From a virus: DNA of 43,415 nucleotides. Location: IMG/VR virus record IMGVR_UViG_3300034198_012655, positions 1-43,415 of that record. One strand, given 5' to 3'. Under the pieces are notes generated by a model. It was given only the letters and a program-made list of their open reading frames with translations. It was not told the origin of the DNA and searched no databases. This document shows positions 1 through 9,700 of the stretch, piece after piece. Both the position numbers and the translations under genes were made by a program. How positions within the stretch are numbered: position 1 is the first letter of the stretch; every line of letters starts with the position of its first letter.

Positions 1-123
1 CCTGGCAAAGTTATTCACGGCGGAGCAGTTACCACTGCAGATGGCGAAAAGTTGCGAGACATATATCCTGGCGGTAGTGCCCGAATAGACCAACGACAAG
101 GGGAATTTAAGCCTCAGTCGTAA
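1..123 (+). CDS. 3' end of an unidentified gene (partial)
   Basis: Reading from base 1 in frame 1 gives 40 codons without interruption, ending in TAA at 121-123. The tail is Gly-rich (PGGSARIDQR) with no recognisable domain. It converges on the HNH gene, and the two 3' ends overlap by 10 bases, which is common in compact phage genomes. Its N-terminus lies outside the window, so no function can be assigned. It could also be a chance open frame. Confidence 0.45.
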   Translation, partial: PGKVIHGGAVTTADGEKLRDIYPGGSARIDQRQGEFKPQS

Positions 124-413
124 GCATGTTTTGCTAGACCAAGGTCAAAAGCAAGTTGCGGATAGTTGCCAATTCTATTATGGCAAGGCCGGCATACGCA
201 TAAAAGATTTGATTCATCAAGGATAGAACCGCCTTGTGAGCGTCTCATTATCTCGTGAACGTCAACAGAGCGATTCTGGACAAAGGTGGCAACCCCGTCA
301 TGCTCGGCAAATACCTTACAAGCCTGACAATGAGGGTATTCGTCTAGAAGTTTTTCAACTAGCGGACGCCTGAGGCGGTATTCCGCTTCCTTCTTCTTTG
401 ACCTGTGACGCAC
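114..413 (-). CDS. HNH endonuclease
   Basis: This 99-aa protein has the small HNH nuclease pattern: a CxxC pair (HCQAC) near residue 30, a VDVHEI segment near residue 51 supplying the first catalytic His, then DESNL and a second zinc pair followed by the last His (CVCRPCHNRI). HNH proteins of this size are metal-dependent DNA-nicking or cutting enzymes. Encoded near phage terminases, they often take part in genome packaging; others are homing endonucleases. The start is GTG at 413 with an AGAGG element six bases upstream, inside the 3' part of the preceding 59-aa gene. It is the last gene of the minus-strand operon that begins with the terminase. The family is clear; the role in packaging is inferred from position. 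Confidence 0.85.
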   Translation of the reverse strand: MRHRSKKKEAEYRLRRPLVEKLLDEYPHCQACKVFAEHDGVATFVQNRSVDVHEIMRRSQGGSILDESNLLCVCRPCHNRIGNYPQLAFDLGLAKHAYD

Positions 414-534
414 GTAAAACCTCTAGTTCTTTTTGTTGCTTTTCAATAATTAAACGCAAAAGAATGCTGTCTTTTGTCATCTGAGCAACCTGATTGCTAA
501 GTGCTTCAATTACTTCTTCAAGGTTTACTTGCAT
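355..534 (-). CDS. Small coiled-coil hypothetical protein (59 aa)
   Basis: The ATG at 534 shares one base with the TAA stop of the upstream gene (TAATG), which suggests translational coupling. The 59-aa product starts MQVNLEEVIEALSNQ, is rich in Leu, Glu, Gln and Lys through residue 45 and looks like one amphipathic helix, followed by a Gly/Pro/Ser tail. Its last third overlaps the start of the HNH gene in another frame. Such a helical protein beside an HNH gene and a terminase could be an accessory subunit, but nothing in the sequence identifies one. Confidence 0.6.
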   Translation of the reverse strand: MQVNLEEVIEALSNQVAQMTKDSILLRLIIEKQQKELEVLRASQVKEEGSGIPPQASAS

Positions 535-1058
535 TAAATATTACTCTCATTAATTGAGTCAAATTCCCATCTATTTTCAAGAGCAGCCCAAAGCGCCCTA
601 TCAACAGAAGTATCTTCTAAATCATACTGGTTCAACAAGGAGCGATGTGTAGATATCGCCCGCTTCAAAAAAGCGACTTCATCCCAACCGTCTGATTCAA
701 TTGATTCACCAGTTTCCATCATCAACATTAAATCATCTAAGCGACGATTGACGTGGAATTTAAATCGGTCAATCTTGACAATCTTTGCTTGATAAGCCTT
801 TGCTGCTTCTCTGGCTAATTTTTCACCGCTACGCCCCATAGAGCCATATCGGTCAGCGTCTGCTTCTGCATCTTCTTTAATTAGGTCAATCTGTCTGTCA
901 AGATTGTCAATCAGAATAAGAAGGCATTCTTTCCACTTATCCCAATTTTCGGGAGAAGAAAGAATCTTCTTCTGCTGAGGAGAAAGTTTATTTTTTACTT
1001 CCTCAGCAACCATTCGGGCAAAAGTGTCGTCGTTAATCATTACTTCCACGCTGGACAT
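534..1058 (-). CDS. Hypothetical helical protein in the recombination operon
   Basis: I do not recognise this 174-aa protein. It is strongly charged and predicted largely helical, with heptad-like stretches around residues 50-110 (for example DNLDRQIDLIKEDAEADAD), and it has no Cys motif or membrane segment. Its start overlaps the 3' end of the exonuclease gene by 19 bases, and its stop overlaps the next ATG by one base, so it is embedded in an operon with recombination genes. A DNA-metabolism or packaging accessory role is possible from context only. Confidence 0.7.
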   Translation of the reverse strand: MSSVEVMINDDTFARMVAEEVKNKLSPQQKKILSSPENWDKWKECLLILIDNLDRQIDLIKEDAEADADRYGSMGRSGEKLAREAAKAYQAKIVKIDRFKFHVNRRLDDLMLMMETGESIESDGWDEVAFLKRAISTHRSLLNQYDLEDTSVDRALWAALENRWEFDSINESNI

Positions 1059-1798
1059 ATTGTCTTATATGAGCACCATCCGCAAAGTACGGACTTTACT
1101 GGCTCAAACTCCTCTGTTTCACATCGTTTGTCAATTTCTGATTTAACAGAAACAACTACATTTTCTACTTCGTCAAGTTCTTCTTGAGTTACATCATGGC
1201 TGTACTTAACGCCATCCTTAAGATAAAGAAGTTCAACCTTCTTTGCTTCTCCATATCCAAGAGAATCCAAAAGATGGGAATAGACAAGCAATTGAAAAAA
1301 CTTGTCCTTTACCCATTTACCTTTTGGTGTCTTTCCGGTTTTGTAGTCAGAAATTACAAAACCTTCTTCAAGTTCAGAAAATCGGTCAATAAAACCTTTA
1401 ATTTGAACTCCACCAATTTGACCATTCAATTCTTCTTCAAGACCTGATGGTTCAATCAATAAAGGGTTCTCAATCTTCCATAGGTTTTCAATACACCACC
1501 ATGAGTTCCATCGGAACATGCGAAGGTTTTCAACGCCTTTTACCCAAGGAGCAACTCGCTCTCCCCATCCCGTGTTCCATAGTTCGGAAGATATTTCTTT
1601 TGCTGTTTGCTGAGTGCGTTGCTCTGGAGAAAATCCATACATTGTTTCAAGTACATCATGAACAAAATTGCCCATAAGTGTTGCTTGAGTTGGGTCGTCT
1701 GTTAGCCCATCAATCTTGTTGTACTTAAACTTGAGTGGGCACTGCTGGAATGAACCGATAGAAGACGGGGAAAGATGTGGAGGGGGCGTGAGCGCCAT
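1040..1798 (-). CDS. RecB/Cas4-like PD-(D/E)XK exonuclease with Fe-S cluster
   Basis: This 252-aa protein matches the RecB/AddB/Cas4 nuclease lineage. It has SxSxxxxFxxCPxKFKY at the N-terminus with Cys20, a helix with His47, GFIDRF with Asp138, the core DYKTG with Asp151 and Lys153, a downstream Gln169, and a C-terminal cysteine cluster (CGWCSYKTIC; Cys239, 242 and 248). With Cys20 these would give the four ligands of a 4Fe-4S cluster, as in AddB and Cas4. Such enzymes resect DNA ends. Sitting directly after the RAD52-type annealing gene, whose stop it nearly abuts, it is the likely exonuclease partner in a phage recombination pair. The start at 1798 is an ATG that overlaps the upstream stop region. 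Confidence 0.88.
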   Translation of the reverse strand: MALTPPPHLSPSSIGSFQQCPLKFKYNKIDGLTDDPTQATLMGNFVHDVLETMYGFSPEQRTQQTAKEISSELWNTGWGERVAPWVKGVENLRMFRWNSWWCIENLWKIENPLLIEPSGLEEELNGQIGGVQIKGFIDRFSELEEGFVISDYKTGKTPKGKWVKDKFFQLLVYSHLLDSLGYGEAKKVELLYLKDGVKYSHDVTQEELDEVENVVVSVKSEIDKRCETEEFEPVKSVLCGWCSYKTICPAWK

Positions 1799-2445
1799 TA
1801 CTCTGCATCCATACTGATTCTAAGGCACTCGCCAGTAAGTGCATCAAGGTCATCTTTTGTGGCAGTGTTCTTTGTCGGCTTTGGACGACTACCAGCGTAA
1901 GTCACCCAAAAGTCATTAAGGGTTTTCTTTCCATCTGCGGTGAGACCTTTTGACAGTTCAACAAACTGTGTCCACATTGATTCAATAAGTGGGTCAATAG
2001 ACGCTTCTGCTTCAATCTCCATTGCTTCTTCCGAGCGCGCAAGGTAAAGACCAACACCCAAAGCCTGAGCGGCTTTTTTAAGTGCGTCAGAAACGGCACC
2101 CTTCATTTCGTCCCCAAGGTCGACAATGTCGCCATTCTTTGTGCGCTTGATTTTTTGACCGCCGAATCCATCTTTTGTTGTAGTCATGAAAGAGTCTTCA
2201 TTCAACGAATGAACAACAAGACGGACATGAGCAACAATAAAATCTGGGTCAATAGCGTCTCGTTCACACTTGATGATTTCATAAGACCAACCCTCAAATC
2301 CGAGGACCTTGTTAAGTCGTGTGATTACTTCACTGACAGGAATGTAAGTAAGTGAAGCGCCACCTTTTTTTAGTTGTCGCTCAACCTCTTTGGGAAATTG
2401 CTCATTTAGTTCGTTTTGCATTTCTTTGATGTTGTTAGTAGTCAT
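1798..2445 (-). CDS. RAD52-family single-strand annealing protein
   Basis: The first 140 residues match the RAD52/RAD22 annealing core found in phages: FPKEVERQLKKGG, then YIPVSEVITRLNKVLGFEGW, a beta-rich middle, and the helix EMKGAVSDALKKAAQALGVG, which is characteristic of the family. The roughly 60-residue C-terminal tail is variable and acidic, as is usual for phage versions that bind a partner SSB. The protein would anneal complementary single strands during recombination-dependent replication or repair, working with the neighbouring exonuclease. It is 215 aa long, normal for the family. Its ATG at 2445 overlaps the end of the 166-aa gene by four bases. Confidence 0.87.
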   Translation of the reverse strand: MTTNNIKEMQNELNEQFPKEVERQLKKGGASLTYIPVSEVITRLNKVLGFEGWSYEIIKCERDAIDPDFIVAHVRLVVHSLNEDSFMTTTKDGFGGQKIKRTKNGDIVDLGDEMKGAVSDALKKAAQALGVGLYLARSEEAMEIEAEASIDPLIESMWTQFVELSKGLTADGKKTLNDFWVTYAGSRPKPTKNTATKDDLDALTGECLRISMDAE

Positions 2446-2942
2446 TTTTTCTCTCCTTTGAGATAAATAGCAATATTTGTTTTCGGTTCAGCAACTTCAC
2501 AGAACATGTCTGCGTTAATGCCTAGTTCGCTTAGTGCTCCAACCCGCCAGTATGAAGGTTGGACATAATCAAGTATCTTATTGACAATTTCTTCAGTTGA
2601 CAACGTAACTTCGCCAGTATCCATATCAACTGAAGACTGCTGAAGGCGTTCAAAAACCTGCACCATAAGACCCTTGTTATCCCATGACTTTCTCGCAGAG
2701 CCAACCTTGCATTTAATTTCAGCACCGGTACTAAGGGTTAATTCTGTCTTTTTTTCGGACTGCATTCTGTCAACCATCTTGGCTGTGAATGAATCGTAAA
2801 TCGCAGCAATGTCTTTCTTGACATGGTTGAGCATTACGAGATGCTCTGACCAAACGTCAATGTCTGCTTCGTTAACGCCTTCGCTGTTAAGGAAGTCATC
2901 AAGGGTTATAAGCATGATTCGTAAATCTGCTGGGGTTATCAT
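2442..2942 (-). CDS. Hypothetical protein upstream of RAD52-like gene
   Basis: This 166-aa protein is unrecognised. It is mixed helix and strand: a helical N-terminal 60 residues, then a beta-containing middle (TELTLSTGAEIKCKVGSARKSW) and a C-terminal part ending IYLKGEKK. It has no signal peptide, membrane segment or metal motif. It lies between the terminase large subunit and the RAD52-type gene, with an overlapping ATGA junction to the latter, so it is presumably co-expressed with the recombination genes. Genes in this place sometimes encode nuclease inhibitors or host-exonuclease modifiers, but nothing here shows that. Confidence 0.7.
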   Translation of the reverse strand: MITPADLRIMLITLDDFLNSEGVNEADIDVWSEHLVMLNHVKKDIAAIYDSFTAKMVDRMQSEKKTELTLSTGAEIKCKVGSARKSWDNKGLMVQVFERLQQSSVDMDTGEVTLSTEEIVNKILDYVQPSYWRVGALSELGINADMFCEVAEPKTNIAIYLKGEKK

Positions 2943-2967
2943 TTTGTCTCCGTCTAGTAGTGGGTAC

Positions 2968-4272
2968 CTAGACGATAATACTGACGATTTTCCTTTGTGG
3001 CAACCCGAGGCCAGCCAAATGTGTAAAAGCGCCTACAGCAGAGTCAACCTGGTCATCGTGGTCACATGCTTCAGGGAAAGACGAAAGTTCATCCAGCCAA
3101 TCACTCAACCAAGGACCTCTAATAATTCTTACGTTGCCATTAGCGACAGCAGCAGCAAATGGTCTTGCTCTTGTGACCTTGTCTCCAGTAGACCTAATCC
3201 CACCAAAATCATACCCAGGAAGTACGTATCTAGCGTATTGGTCAACTAGTGCTTTTCCTGACGAGCCCGGTTCTTGCTCCATACGGATTGCCACTCCCCG
3301 ACCGTCTTCGTATGCGGTTTGGGCAATCATCTGCTCTACTTGAGCGCCTTTGACTCGGGCTTTTTTAACATCCAAAATGTAAGCAACTCCGCCGTCAAAC
3401 AACATTAATGTACCAACGGTCCAGTCAGGGTTTGGGGTGACATGGGACGGCTCCGTGGCCGCAAGGTCCCAAAACCTTACGACTCTGGCTGCCGATGTGA
3501 CCTGCGGCACCTCATTTTGGTCAATAATGACTACTGAGGTTCTGTCAAACAGTGTTCCGAGCGTCGTGCTCCACCAGTCACCTTCCTCAAGACGCCTACG
3601 CTCAATAGGGTCCAAGGCTTGAAGTGCTTGACGATATGAATCTGCGTCAATTCCAGGGTTATCAGTCAACTTTGAAGGAACAAATATTCTTCCCTTTTCC
3701 AATCCTTCAACAATGAACCTTTGCCTAACCCAGTTTGGAGCAGGGTTTGAGGCGGCCCTCATCCTCAACGGAACCTGAGATAGTGGTCCTGTGGCTGGTC
3801 GACGGAGACGAGAGAAAAGGTATCTATAGTCAGATTCACGGATTTCGGTAACTTCGTCCATGCCGATGAATTGGAATTCTGAACCCTTGTAGCGAAGGTA
3901 GTCGTTTGTATTATTCAGGTATCCGAATGAAATTCTTGCTCCTGAGGGAAATGTTGCAACATAGGAGTTAGCGTTCCAGTGGATGTCGTCATGCAGGTCA
4001 ATCCATGTCTTAAAACGGTCCATCAGGGCTCCGGGTAGCGATAGGTCGGCAAATGTACGACGGAAAAGAATTGCCGAATACCCAGGAACATCAACGTATT
4101 GAAGTGCCGCCATCAAAAGGGCAGAAGATTTACCTCCACCCGCCGCACCACCAAACAAGGCTTCAATCCCGTACGTTCTTAAAAACACCTTCTGGGTTAT
4201 TGACGCTTCTTCAGGACAGAAGGGTGGTTTTTTAGGTTCTAGATACTCAAGTACCTTTAGCCAGTCTGTCAT
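2968..4272 (-). CDS. terL: Terminase large subunit
   Basis: This is the packaging motor ATPase and nuclease (434 aa). The Walker A motif GGAAGGGKS lies at residues 41-49, Walker B FIGMDE at 135-140, and a coupling motif SNPAP near 175-179. The C-terminal RNase H-like nuclease domain shows its acidic residues in RFWDLA (Asp269), the MEQEPG segment (about 332-334) and HDDQVDS (407-411). The length is somewhat short for the family but complete. It starts with ATG at 4272. It is encoded opposite to the portal and capsid operon, which starts just 43 bases away on the other strand, and it heads an operon with recombination genes. No small terminase subunit is evident beside it. Confidence 0.95.
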   Translation of the reverse strand: MTDWLKVLEYLEPKKPPFCPEEASITQKVFLRTYGIEALFGGAAGGGKSSALLMAALQYVDVPGYSAILFRRTFADLSLPGALMDRFKTWIDLHDDIHWNANSYVATFPSGARISFGYLNNTNDYLRYKGSEFQFIGMDEVTEIRESDYRYLFSRLRRPATGPLSQVPLRMRAASNPAPNWVRQRFIVEGLEKGRIFVPSKLTDNPGIDADSYRQALQALDPIERRRLEEGDWWSTTLGTLFDRTSVVIIDQNEVPQVTSAARVVRFWDLAATEPSHVTPNPDWTVGTLMLFDGGVAYILDVKKARVKGAQVEQMIAQTAYEDGRGVAIRMEQEPGSSGKALVDQYARYVLPGYDFGGIRSTGDKVTRARPFAAAVANGNVRIIRGPWLSDWLDELSSFPEACDHDDQVDSAVGAFTHLAGLGLPQRKIVSIIV

Positions 4273-4314
4273 GTTTCTCCAAAATTATTAGTGCTCTCAC
4301 ATTAGACCACACTT

Positions 4315-4557
4315 ATGCGCTACGGTATAGACATGCCTTTTTCGCTTAAAGCAGTGCTTACTGCAACAGTAAACAGATTAGCAAAGTTGTCTTTATTCGT
4401 CCGAAAGAGCGCAACTCGTCAATTCTTCACATATTTTATGATGGTAGGGTTTATACTGTTTACCAGTGTCGGAGCAGGGATATTTTCCCCTGCTCTTGGT
4501 TTTATTGCGGCAGGTATTACATGCGGTATTTTTGGTTTTCTATTAGGTCTTGAGTAA
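4315..4557 (+). CDS. Small membrane protein upstream of portal
   Basis: This 80-aa protein has a basic N-terminus (KAVLTATVNRLAKLSLFVRKS) followed by two hydrophobic stretches, about residues 40-55 (FFTYFMMVGFILFTSVGAG) and 60-78 (GFIAAGITCGIFGFLLG), consistent with a helical hairpin in the membrane. The ATG at 4315 is used here; a second ATG six codons later (MPFSLK) is an alternative. It ends seven bases before the portal start, so the two are probably co-transcribed. Two short membrane segments would also suit a holin or a virion membrane protein, but there is no lysin nearby to support a holin call. Confidence 0.65.
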   Translation: MRYGIDMPFSLKAVLTATVNRLAKLSLFVRKSATRQFFTYFMMVGFILFTSVGAGIFSPALGFIAAGITCGIFGFLLGLE

Positions 4558-4563
4558 AAAATA

Positions 4564-6600
4564 ATGCCCTGGAATCCATCACAAAACAAATCGTTAGGCA
4601 ACCAGTCGTCAAAAGCCGCTGTAGGTCCTGGTGCTCCCATTGCCCAAAACCTTGCCTATCAAGGAAAAGCATATAGAGACTCATGGGATATTGAGCGGGT
4701 ATACAAAGAAGGAATGCAAAAAGTCACTTGGGTGGCTCGTTGTATTGATGCGATTGCCGGAAACCAAGCAAGACTGCCAATCATCTTAAGAAAAGACAAT
4801 TCTCCAGATGGAGAAATAGTTATTGGCTCAAAGGCAAAAAACTCAAACGTTTTAAAGATTTTGAACACAAAAGCCAATATTGGTGAAAACTCGTTTATTT
4901 TTAGGTACCGCTTGTCTTCTCAACTATTAATGAGTTCCAGAGGCGTTTTTATTGAAAAGATTAGAGGGCGCGATGGAAGCGTTATTGCTTTGAGCCTTCT
5001 CCCCCCTCAATCAACCGCACCGATTCCTGACCCAAGAAATTTTGTTTCTGGCTATGAAGTTCTAATGCCAAATGGCGGAACAGTGGTTATGAAGCCAGAC
5101 GATGTCGTATGGATTCGCAAGCCACACCCATTGGACCCATATCTATCCATGACTCCGCTTGAGGCTGCTGGCATTGCTGTCGAAATTGAAAACTTAGCAA
5201 AGGTCTACAACCGCAACTTCCTTCTCAACGATGGCCGTCCTGGTGGTCTTCTTGTTCTTCGTGGAGAAATCGATGATGACGACAAGGAAGAACTTAAAAG
5301 TCGATTTAGGGGAAACCTAACAAAAGTTGGCGCAACAAGCGTTATTTCGTCAGACGACGGTGCAGACTTTGTTGATACATCTTCAAGCCCAAGAGATGCC
5401 GCATATATTCAAATGCGACAAATCACAAAAGAAGAAATCCTTGCTTCATTTGGTGTTCCCGAGTCGGTCATCGGAAACGCTTCGGGCCGTACGTTCTCTA
5501 ATGCCAGCGAGGAAATCCGAGTATTTTGGAACGAGACAATGCTTCCTCACTTGGAGCCAATCGCTAGAGCACTAGATGAACTAGACGAAGAACACTATGT
5601 TGATTTTAATACTTCTCAAGTTCCTGTACTTATCCTCTACGAGCAGGAGCGTCAGAGATACATCAAGGAAGAACTCTCTCAGGGCTTAATCAGTACAAAT
5701 GAGTACAGAATTGCTTCTGGCAGAAAAGAAGTTGATAGCGACCTCGCTGATTCCCTTTTGATGAATCCAAACTTGACGCCAATCGCAAACACCAAGAAGA
5801 AGATGGAGGAGCCACCCCAGGCTCAAATACCTGGAACACCAGGAAACAATCTTCCCCCTGGCATGCCAGGCGCTGCTCCTATGGGTATGCCTGGCGCTGA
5901 AGGGGCACCACCAGACCCAACCACGATGCAAGGTGCACTTGCTTTAGCAAACCAACAAGAAGCACCTCAGGCAGCCGCAGAAGCATCTGCACCCCCAGAA
6001 GCAGCAGCAATGCCAACCGCTCCCGGACAGATGACTGGGTACTTCTCAGGCATCAATAGTAAGGCTGATGAAGAGTGGATGGAAAAAGTCACGACAACAT
6101 GTAATCGTTGGACCGAGATTCTTGACCGAAGTCTTGAGCGAGTCTTTGAACGACAAATGCGAGTAGTACTTGAAAAAGCCGCTGGTGTAAAAGCCAGAAA
6201 ACAACTGTCGGTTGGAAATCTTGATACCGAGAGTGTTTTTACTCTTGAAACATGGTCAAAGCAGATGGATGAAGACATCCGTCCTGTATTGACATCAATC
6301 ATCAATGACGCTCAAAGCACCTATGCGGAAAAGAGCCTTGTTCGTGTTCCTATGAAAAAGGAAGACATTATGGCCAGTGTTGATGCTCAGATGAACAGAA
6401 TTAAGTCAATTAACGAAGAAACCGCTCAAGAAATTAGCAATTCTATCTTTACGACACTTTCGGTTCTTGGTGAAGAAGAGCGAGCAACAGCATTTAGAAG
6501 TGCACTCGTAACTACATTCACAAATCTTTTGGCTAAAAAACGTGGACAAGTAGCAGAAGACGAAACCCGCCGAGCATGGATGGTCGGTTCGCAGATTTAA
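4564..6600 (+). CDS. HK97-family portal protein
   Basis: The 678-aa product has the HK97-type portal layout: a variable N-terminus, an alpha/beta core with WVARCIDAIAGNQARLP near residue 55, a clip/stem region with YEVLMPNG and DVVWIRKPHPLDPYL, the segment NFLLNDGRPGGLLVL near 218, and EEILASFGVPESVIG near 290. The core portal domain ends near residue 405. A roughly 90-residue Pro/Gly/Ala/Met-rich linker (for example MPGAAPMGMPGAEGAPP) follows, then a charged helical C-terminal domain of about 180 residues. This tail makes it longer than a standard HK97 portal of about 400-500 aa. It forms the ring through which DNA is packaged, and it opens the head operon just before the prohead protease. 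Confidence 0.92.
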   Translation: MPWNPSQNKSLGNQSSKAAVGPGAPIAQNLAYQGKAYRDSWDIERVYKEGMQKVTWVARCIDAIAGNQARLPIILRKDNSPDGEIVIGSKAKNSNVLKILNTKANIGENSFIFRYRLSSQLLMSSRGVFIEKIRGRDGSVIALSLLPPQSTAPIPDPRNFVSGYEVLMPNGGTVVMKPDDVVWIRKPHPLDPYLSMTPLEAAGIAVEIENLAKVYNRNFLLNDGRPGGLLVLRGEIDDDDKEELKSRFRGNLTKVGATSVISSDDGADFVDTSSSPRDAAYIQMRQITKEEILASFGVPESVIGNASGRTFSNASEEIRVFWNETMLPHLEPIARALDELDEEHYVDFNTSQVPVLILYEQERQRYIKEELSQGLISTNEYRIASGRKEVDSDLADSLLMNPNLTPIANTKKKMEEPPQAQIPGTPGNNLPPGMPGAAPMGMPGAEGAPPDPTTMQGALALANQQEAPQAAAEASAPPEAAAMPTAPGQMTGYFSGINSKADEEWMEKVTTTCNRWTEILDRSLERVFERQMRVVLEKAAGVKARKQLSVGNLDTESVFTLETWSKQMDEDIRPVLTSIINDAQSTYAEKSLVRVPMKKEDIMASVDAQMNRIKSINEETAQEISNSIFTTLSVLGEEERATAFRSALVTTFTNLLAKKRGQVAEDETRRAWMVGSQI

Positions 6601-6709
6601 ATCTGTAAACAACCAAAAATAAAATACAGAAACTGCAATATCTGTATTTAATACTTGCAATCAAACGCCATTCCGTCCTTTATTATCAATGAAGACCTCA
6701 TGGAGTTTT

Positions 6710-9700
6710 ATGTCATCATCTAATATTGCCTACAAATCAGTGCCGGGCCAGTTCAATATTGACGCTGCTCAAGGTATTGTTGAATGTTTTGTAGCCGGAA
6801 TCGGCAACAAGGACTCAGTTGGCGACGTTCTCGTTACTGGTGCGTTTACAAAGAGCCTTACGCGCCGCAAGCCAAGAGTTGTTTGGGGCCATAATTGGAA
6901 TGACCCAATTGGTAAAGTCCTTGAAATCTACGAGGTTCCGCCAAGTGACTCACGTCTGCCAATGAAGATGAAGGTTGCTGGAATTGGTGGTCTTTACGCA
7001 CGAGTGCAGTTCAATCTCAACTCCGAAAAAGGAAAAGAAGCATTTGCCAATGTTGCCTTCTTCGGGCAAGAACAAGAATGGTCAATTGGGTACAAGACCC
7101 TTGATGCAATTTTTGACCCAAACCTTCAGGCTAATATTCTTAAAGAAGTGGAACTTTATGAAGTTTCTCCAGTTCTTCACGGTGCAAACCAGTTGACTGG
7201 AACAATTTCTGTAAAGTCGGATGACACTGCCGAAAAGTGCGGTCCTGGCGGGATGATGCCTCACCATATGAATATGGAGCAAGGTCCAAAGATTGTTGTT
7301 CTCAGAACAGAAGACGAAGAAGACGATAAGCCAATCTTCTCAGAAGGTCTTGCTCAGCCAATTGGTGGAAGCGAGAGAGAAAGACTCTCCCGAGAACTTC
7401 AGTCAAGAAGTGGCTCACCAATTCAATTGATTCAGGCTACGGAGAACACTGCAATCTTTAGAAGAAACACTTCTGACGGGCGCTCAACCATGTATCGCAT
7501 CGGATACCACACGCCAGACAATTATGTGACATTTATGTTTGGTAAGCCAGAACTTGCTGATGGCGGTTCAAGTGGCTCTCGCACTGTTGTTCCTTCTCAG
7601 ATGCCATCAATGCCCATGCAGGTAAAGCCTCAAGCAGCAATGCCAGAGCCACAAGGGGTAGTTAGTCCTTCTTACGTGATGCCAAAAAGTGACGGTTTTG
7701 AAAAGTCTGCTTTTGATGAAGAACTTGAAATGCTTGCAGACTTGCTTGACGAAACGTTTGACGCCAAAGTTGGTAGAACTTTAAGTTCAAGAAATATGTC
7801 AAAACTGAAGACAGTCCTTGAGACGCTTCAAGAGATTGTTGCTTCCGCTGATAAAGATATTGAAGTCAAGACAGACGAATACATTATTCCCGTTGCTCTT
7901 GAAGATGCATTCAGTACAAAGCAACTGCTTGACCCAATTTTTGACTATCACAGAGTTGAAAGCCATGTTTCCGAAGACGGAATAATTATTACATCGGGCG
8001 TTACCAAGGACTTCCTGGACGCAATGGAGACCGCACAGAAAGCACTCGGCGGCAGTATAGGCGGTGGCGGGGGAAAAGTGCGAGGGGTGGCACGATTCGC
8101 CACCGAAGCATTTGACCCAAACGCTGTTGACGGCGACAACGACGGGTTAGTCCAAGAGGGCTCCGCGTTTGAGCGACCTGCTACACCAAGTGTGAGCGGC
8201 CTTAGGTCTTTAGACGACAAGCAAATTTTTAACAAGCCTCGGTCAGAAAAAAACGACCAAGGAATAAACGTTTTTGACTCACATATTCTCGCTGACAGAA
8301 TGAAGGGCATGTCTCTTGAAGAAGCGGCAAAAAAACACGGAATCCCAGCAGAGAAAATTCGTCAACGCGAAGCCCGTGAAATGGCGAGACTTCGTAAAGA
8401 CGGAAGTACTAACGACATCATTGCCTACAGAATGATGGGCGTATCTCTGCAAGATGCTGGAAAGATGTTTGATAAGACGCCTCAGGAGATTCGTCAAATT
8501 GAGGCAAAAGAACTAGCAAAGTTTAGGGAAAATCCATCTGATGATGTAATTCTTGACTTCAGAGAGCGTGGTCTTAGTCTTGATGAAGTAGCAAAAATGA
8601 CAGGCTTAAAGAACACGGAAGTTCGCAAGCGTGAGCAGATTGCTCGTAGAGACAGGCCGGAGATTCCACCACCGGACAAAGAATTAACTGACGAACAACT
8701 CGCGCAGTGGGCAAAAGACAGAGAACAAGGCGGCCTTTCATCTCGTGGCGACGACTCTGAATATGCTCGTGAACTTGCAAAACAACGAGAAAAAGACAAA
8801 GCACGCGGAGCAAATGCTACTAATCCTATAGGTCCACAAAAACCTTCAGGTGAAAGTGGACTCCGTTCCAGCAATGCAGAGATTGTCTCAAAAGATGACC
8901 TACCAAAAGAACTAGTAAACGACGTATCAAATGCTGCAGTTCGCGCCGTTGGTTCCAATGGTGATGAGACGCGACTTATTGATGGGGCTAAAGAAGCATT
9001 AGCAAACCTTACTGACGAAAAACTCAAAGACAGTGTCGGAACGTCTGTATCTGATGCAAGAAAAAAATTAGCAGAAATGCTTTCTGATGAAAACATTATT
9101 GAACAATTTGAGTCAAGACAAGCAATTGAAGATTTTATGGACGAAGTAGGATATTCCGTTCAAAAAATGCTTGATTCACATGTTTCTTCTGTGAAAAAAA
9201 CAGGAACTTCTATTGAAAAAGAAGAAATTGAAGACATCGTAGATAATGCAAAATCTAAATTTGATGATGATTTTAATAAATTAATTAAAGCGTCTAAAGA
9301 ATTCTGGAGCAAGAGACGCAAACCAGGCAGGCTTGATAACACTCCAGAAGAAGCAAAAAAAACAGCAGCAGAAGATAGAAAGAACTTGATGGCATCCCTC
9401 AGGGCAGGTGGGGAGCCAGAAGACCTTGCAGCAACTCTTGGTTCCATTTCTAAACTGTTTGGGGATAGTTCTGAAGGAATAACCTCTGGAACAATTTCTC
9501 TTGAAGATTTAAACTATGAAATAGAAAAAGCAATTGACCAAATTGTTGAAAATGACCCATCAATTGATTCTGAAGAATTAGTAAATGAATTTGCTGATGC
9601 CCTCCGTGAAGGAGCATCTAAAGACGACGCAAACCCACTGATTGTTGCTTTGGCAAAAGAGTTTGGCGATGAAAAGATTACTGGTGGAGACTTAATTGAC

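Noticed and set aside
4315-4557. Holin.
   Set aside because: Two membrane segments fit, but no endolysin or spanin is nearby and the gene sits at the head of the portal operon.
8494-9096. Long antisense open frame (200 codons) opposite the giant protease fusion; similar ones lie at 17784-18380 and 24145-24663.
   Set aside because: Ser/Ala/Leu-rich shadow composition, no ribosome sites, and each overlaps a well-supported coding frame.
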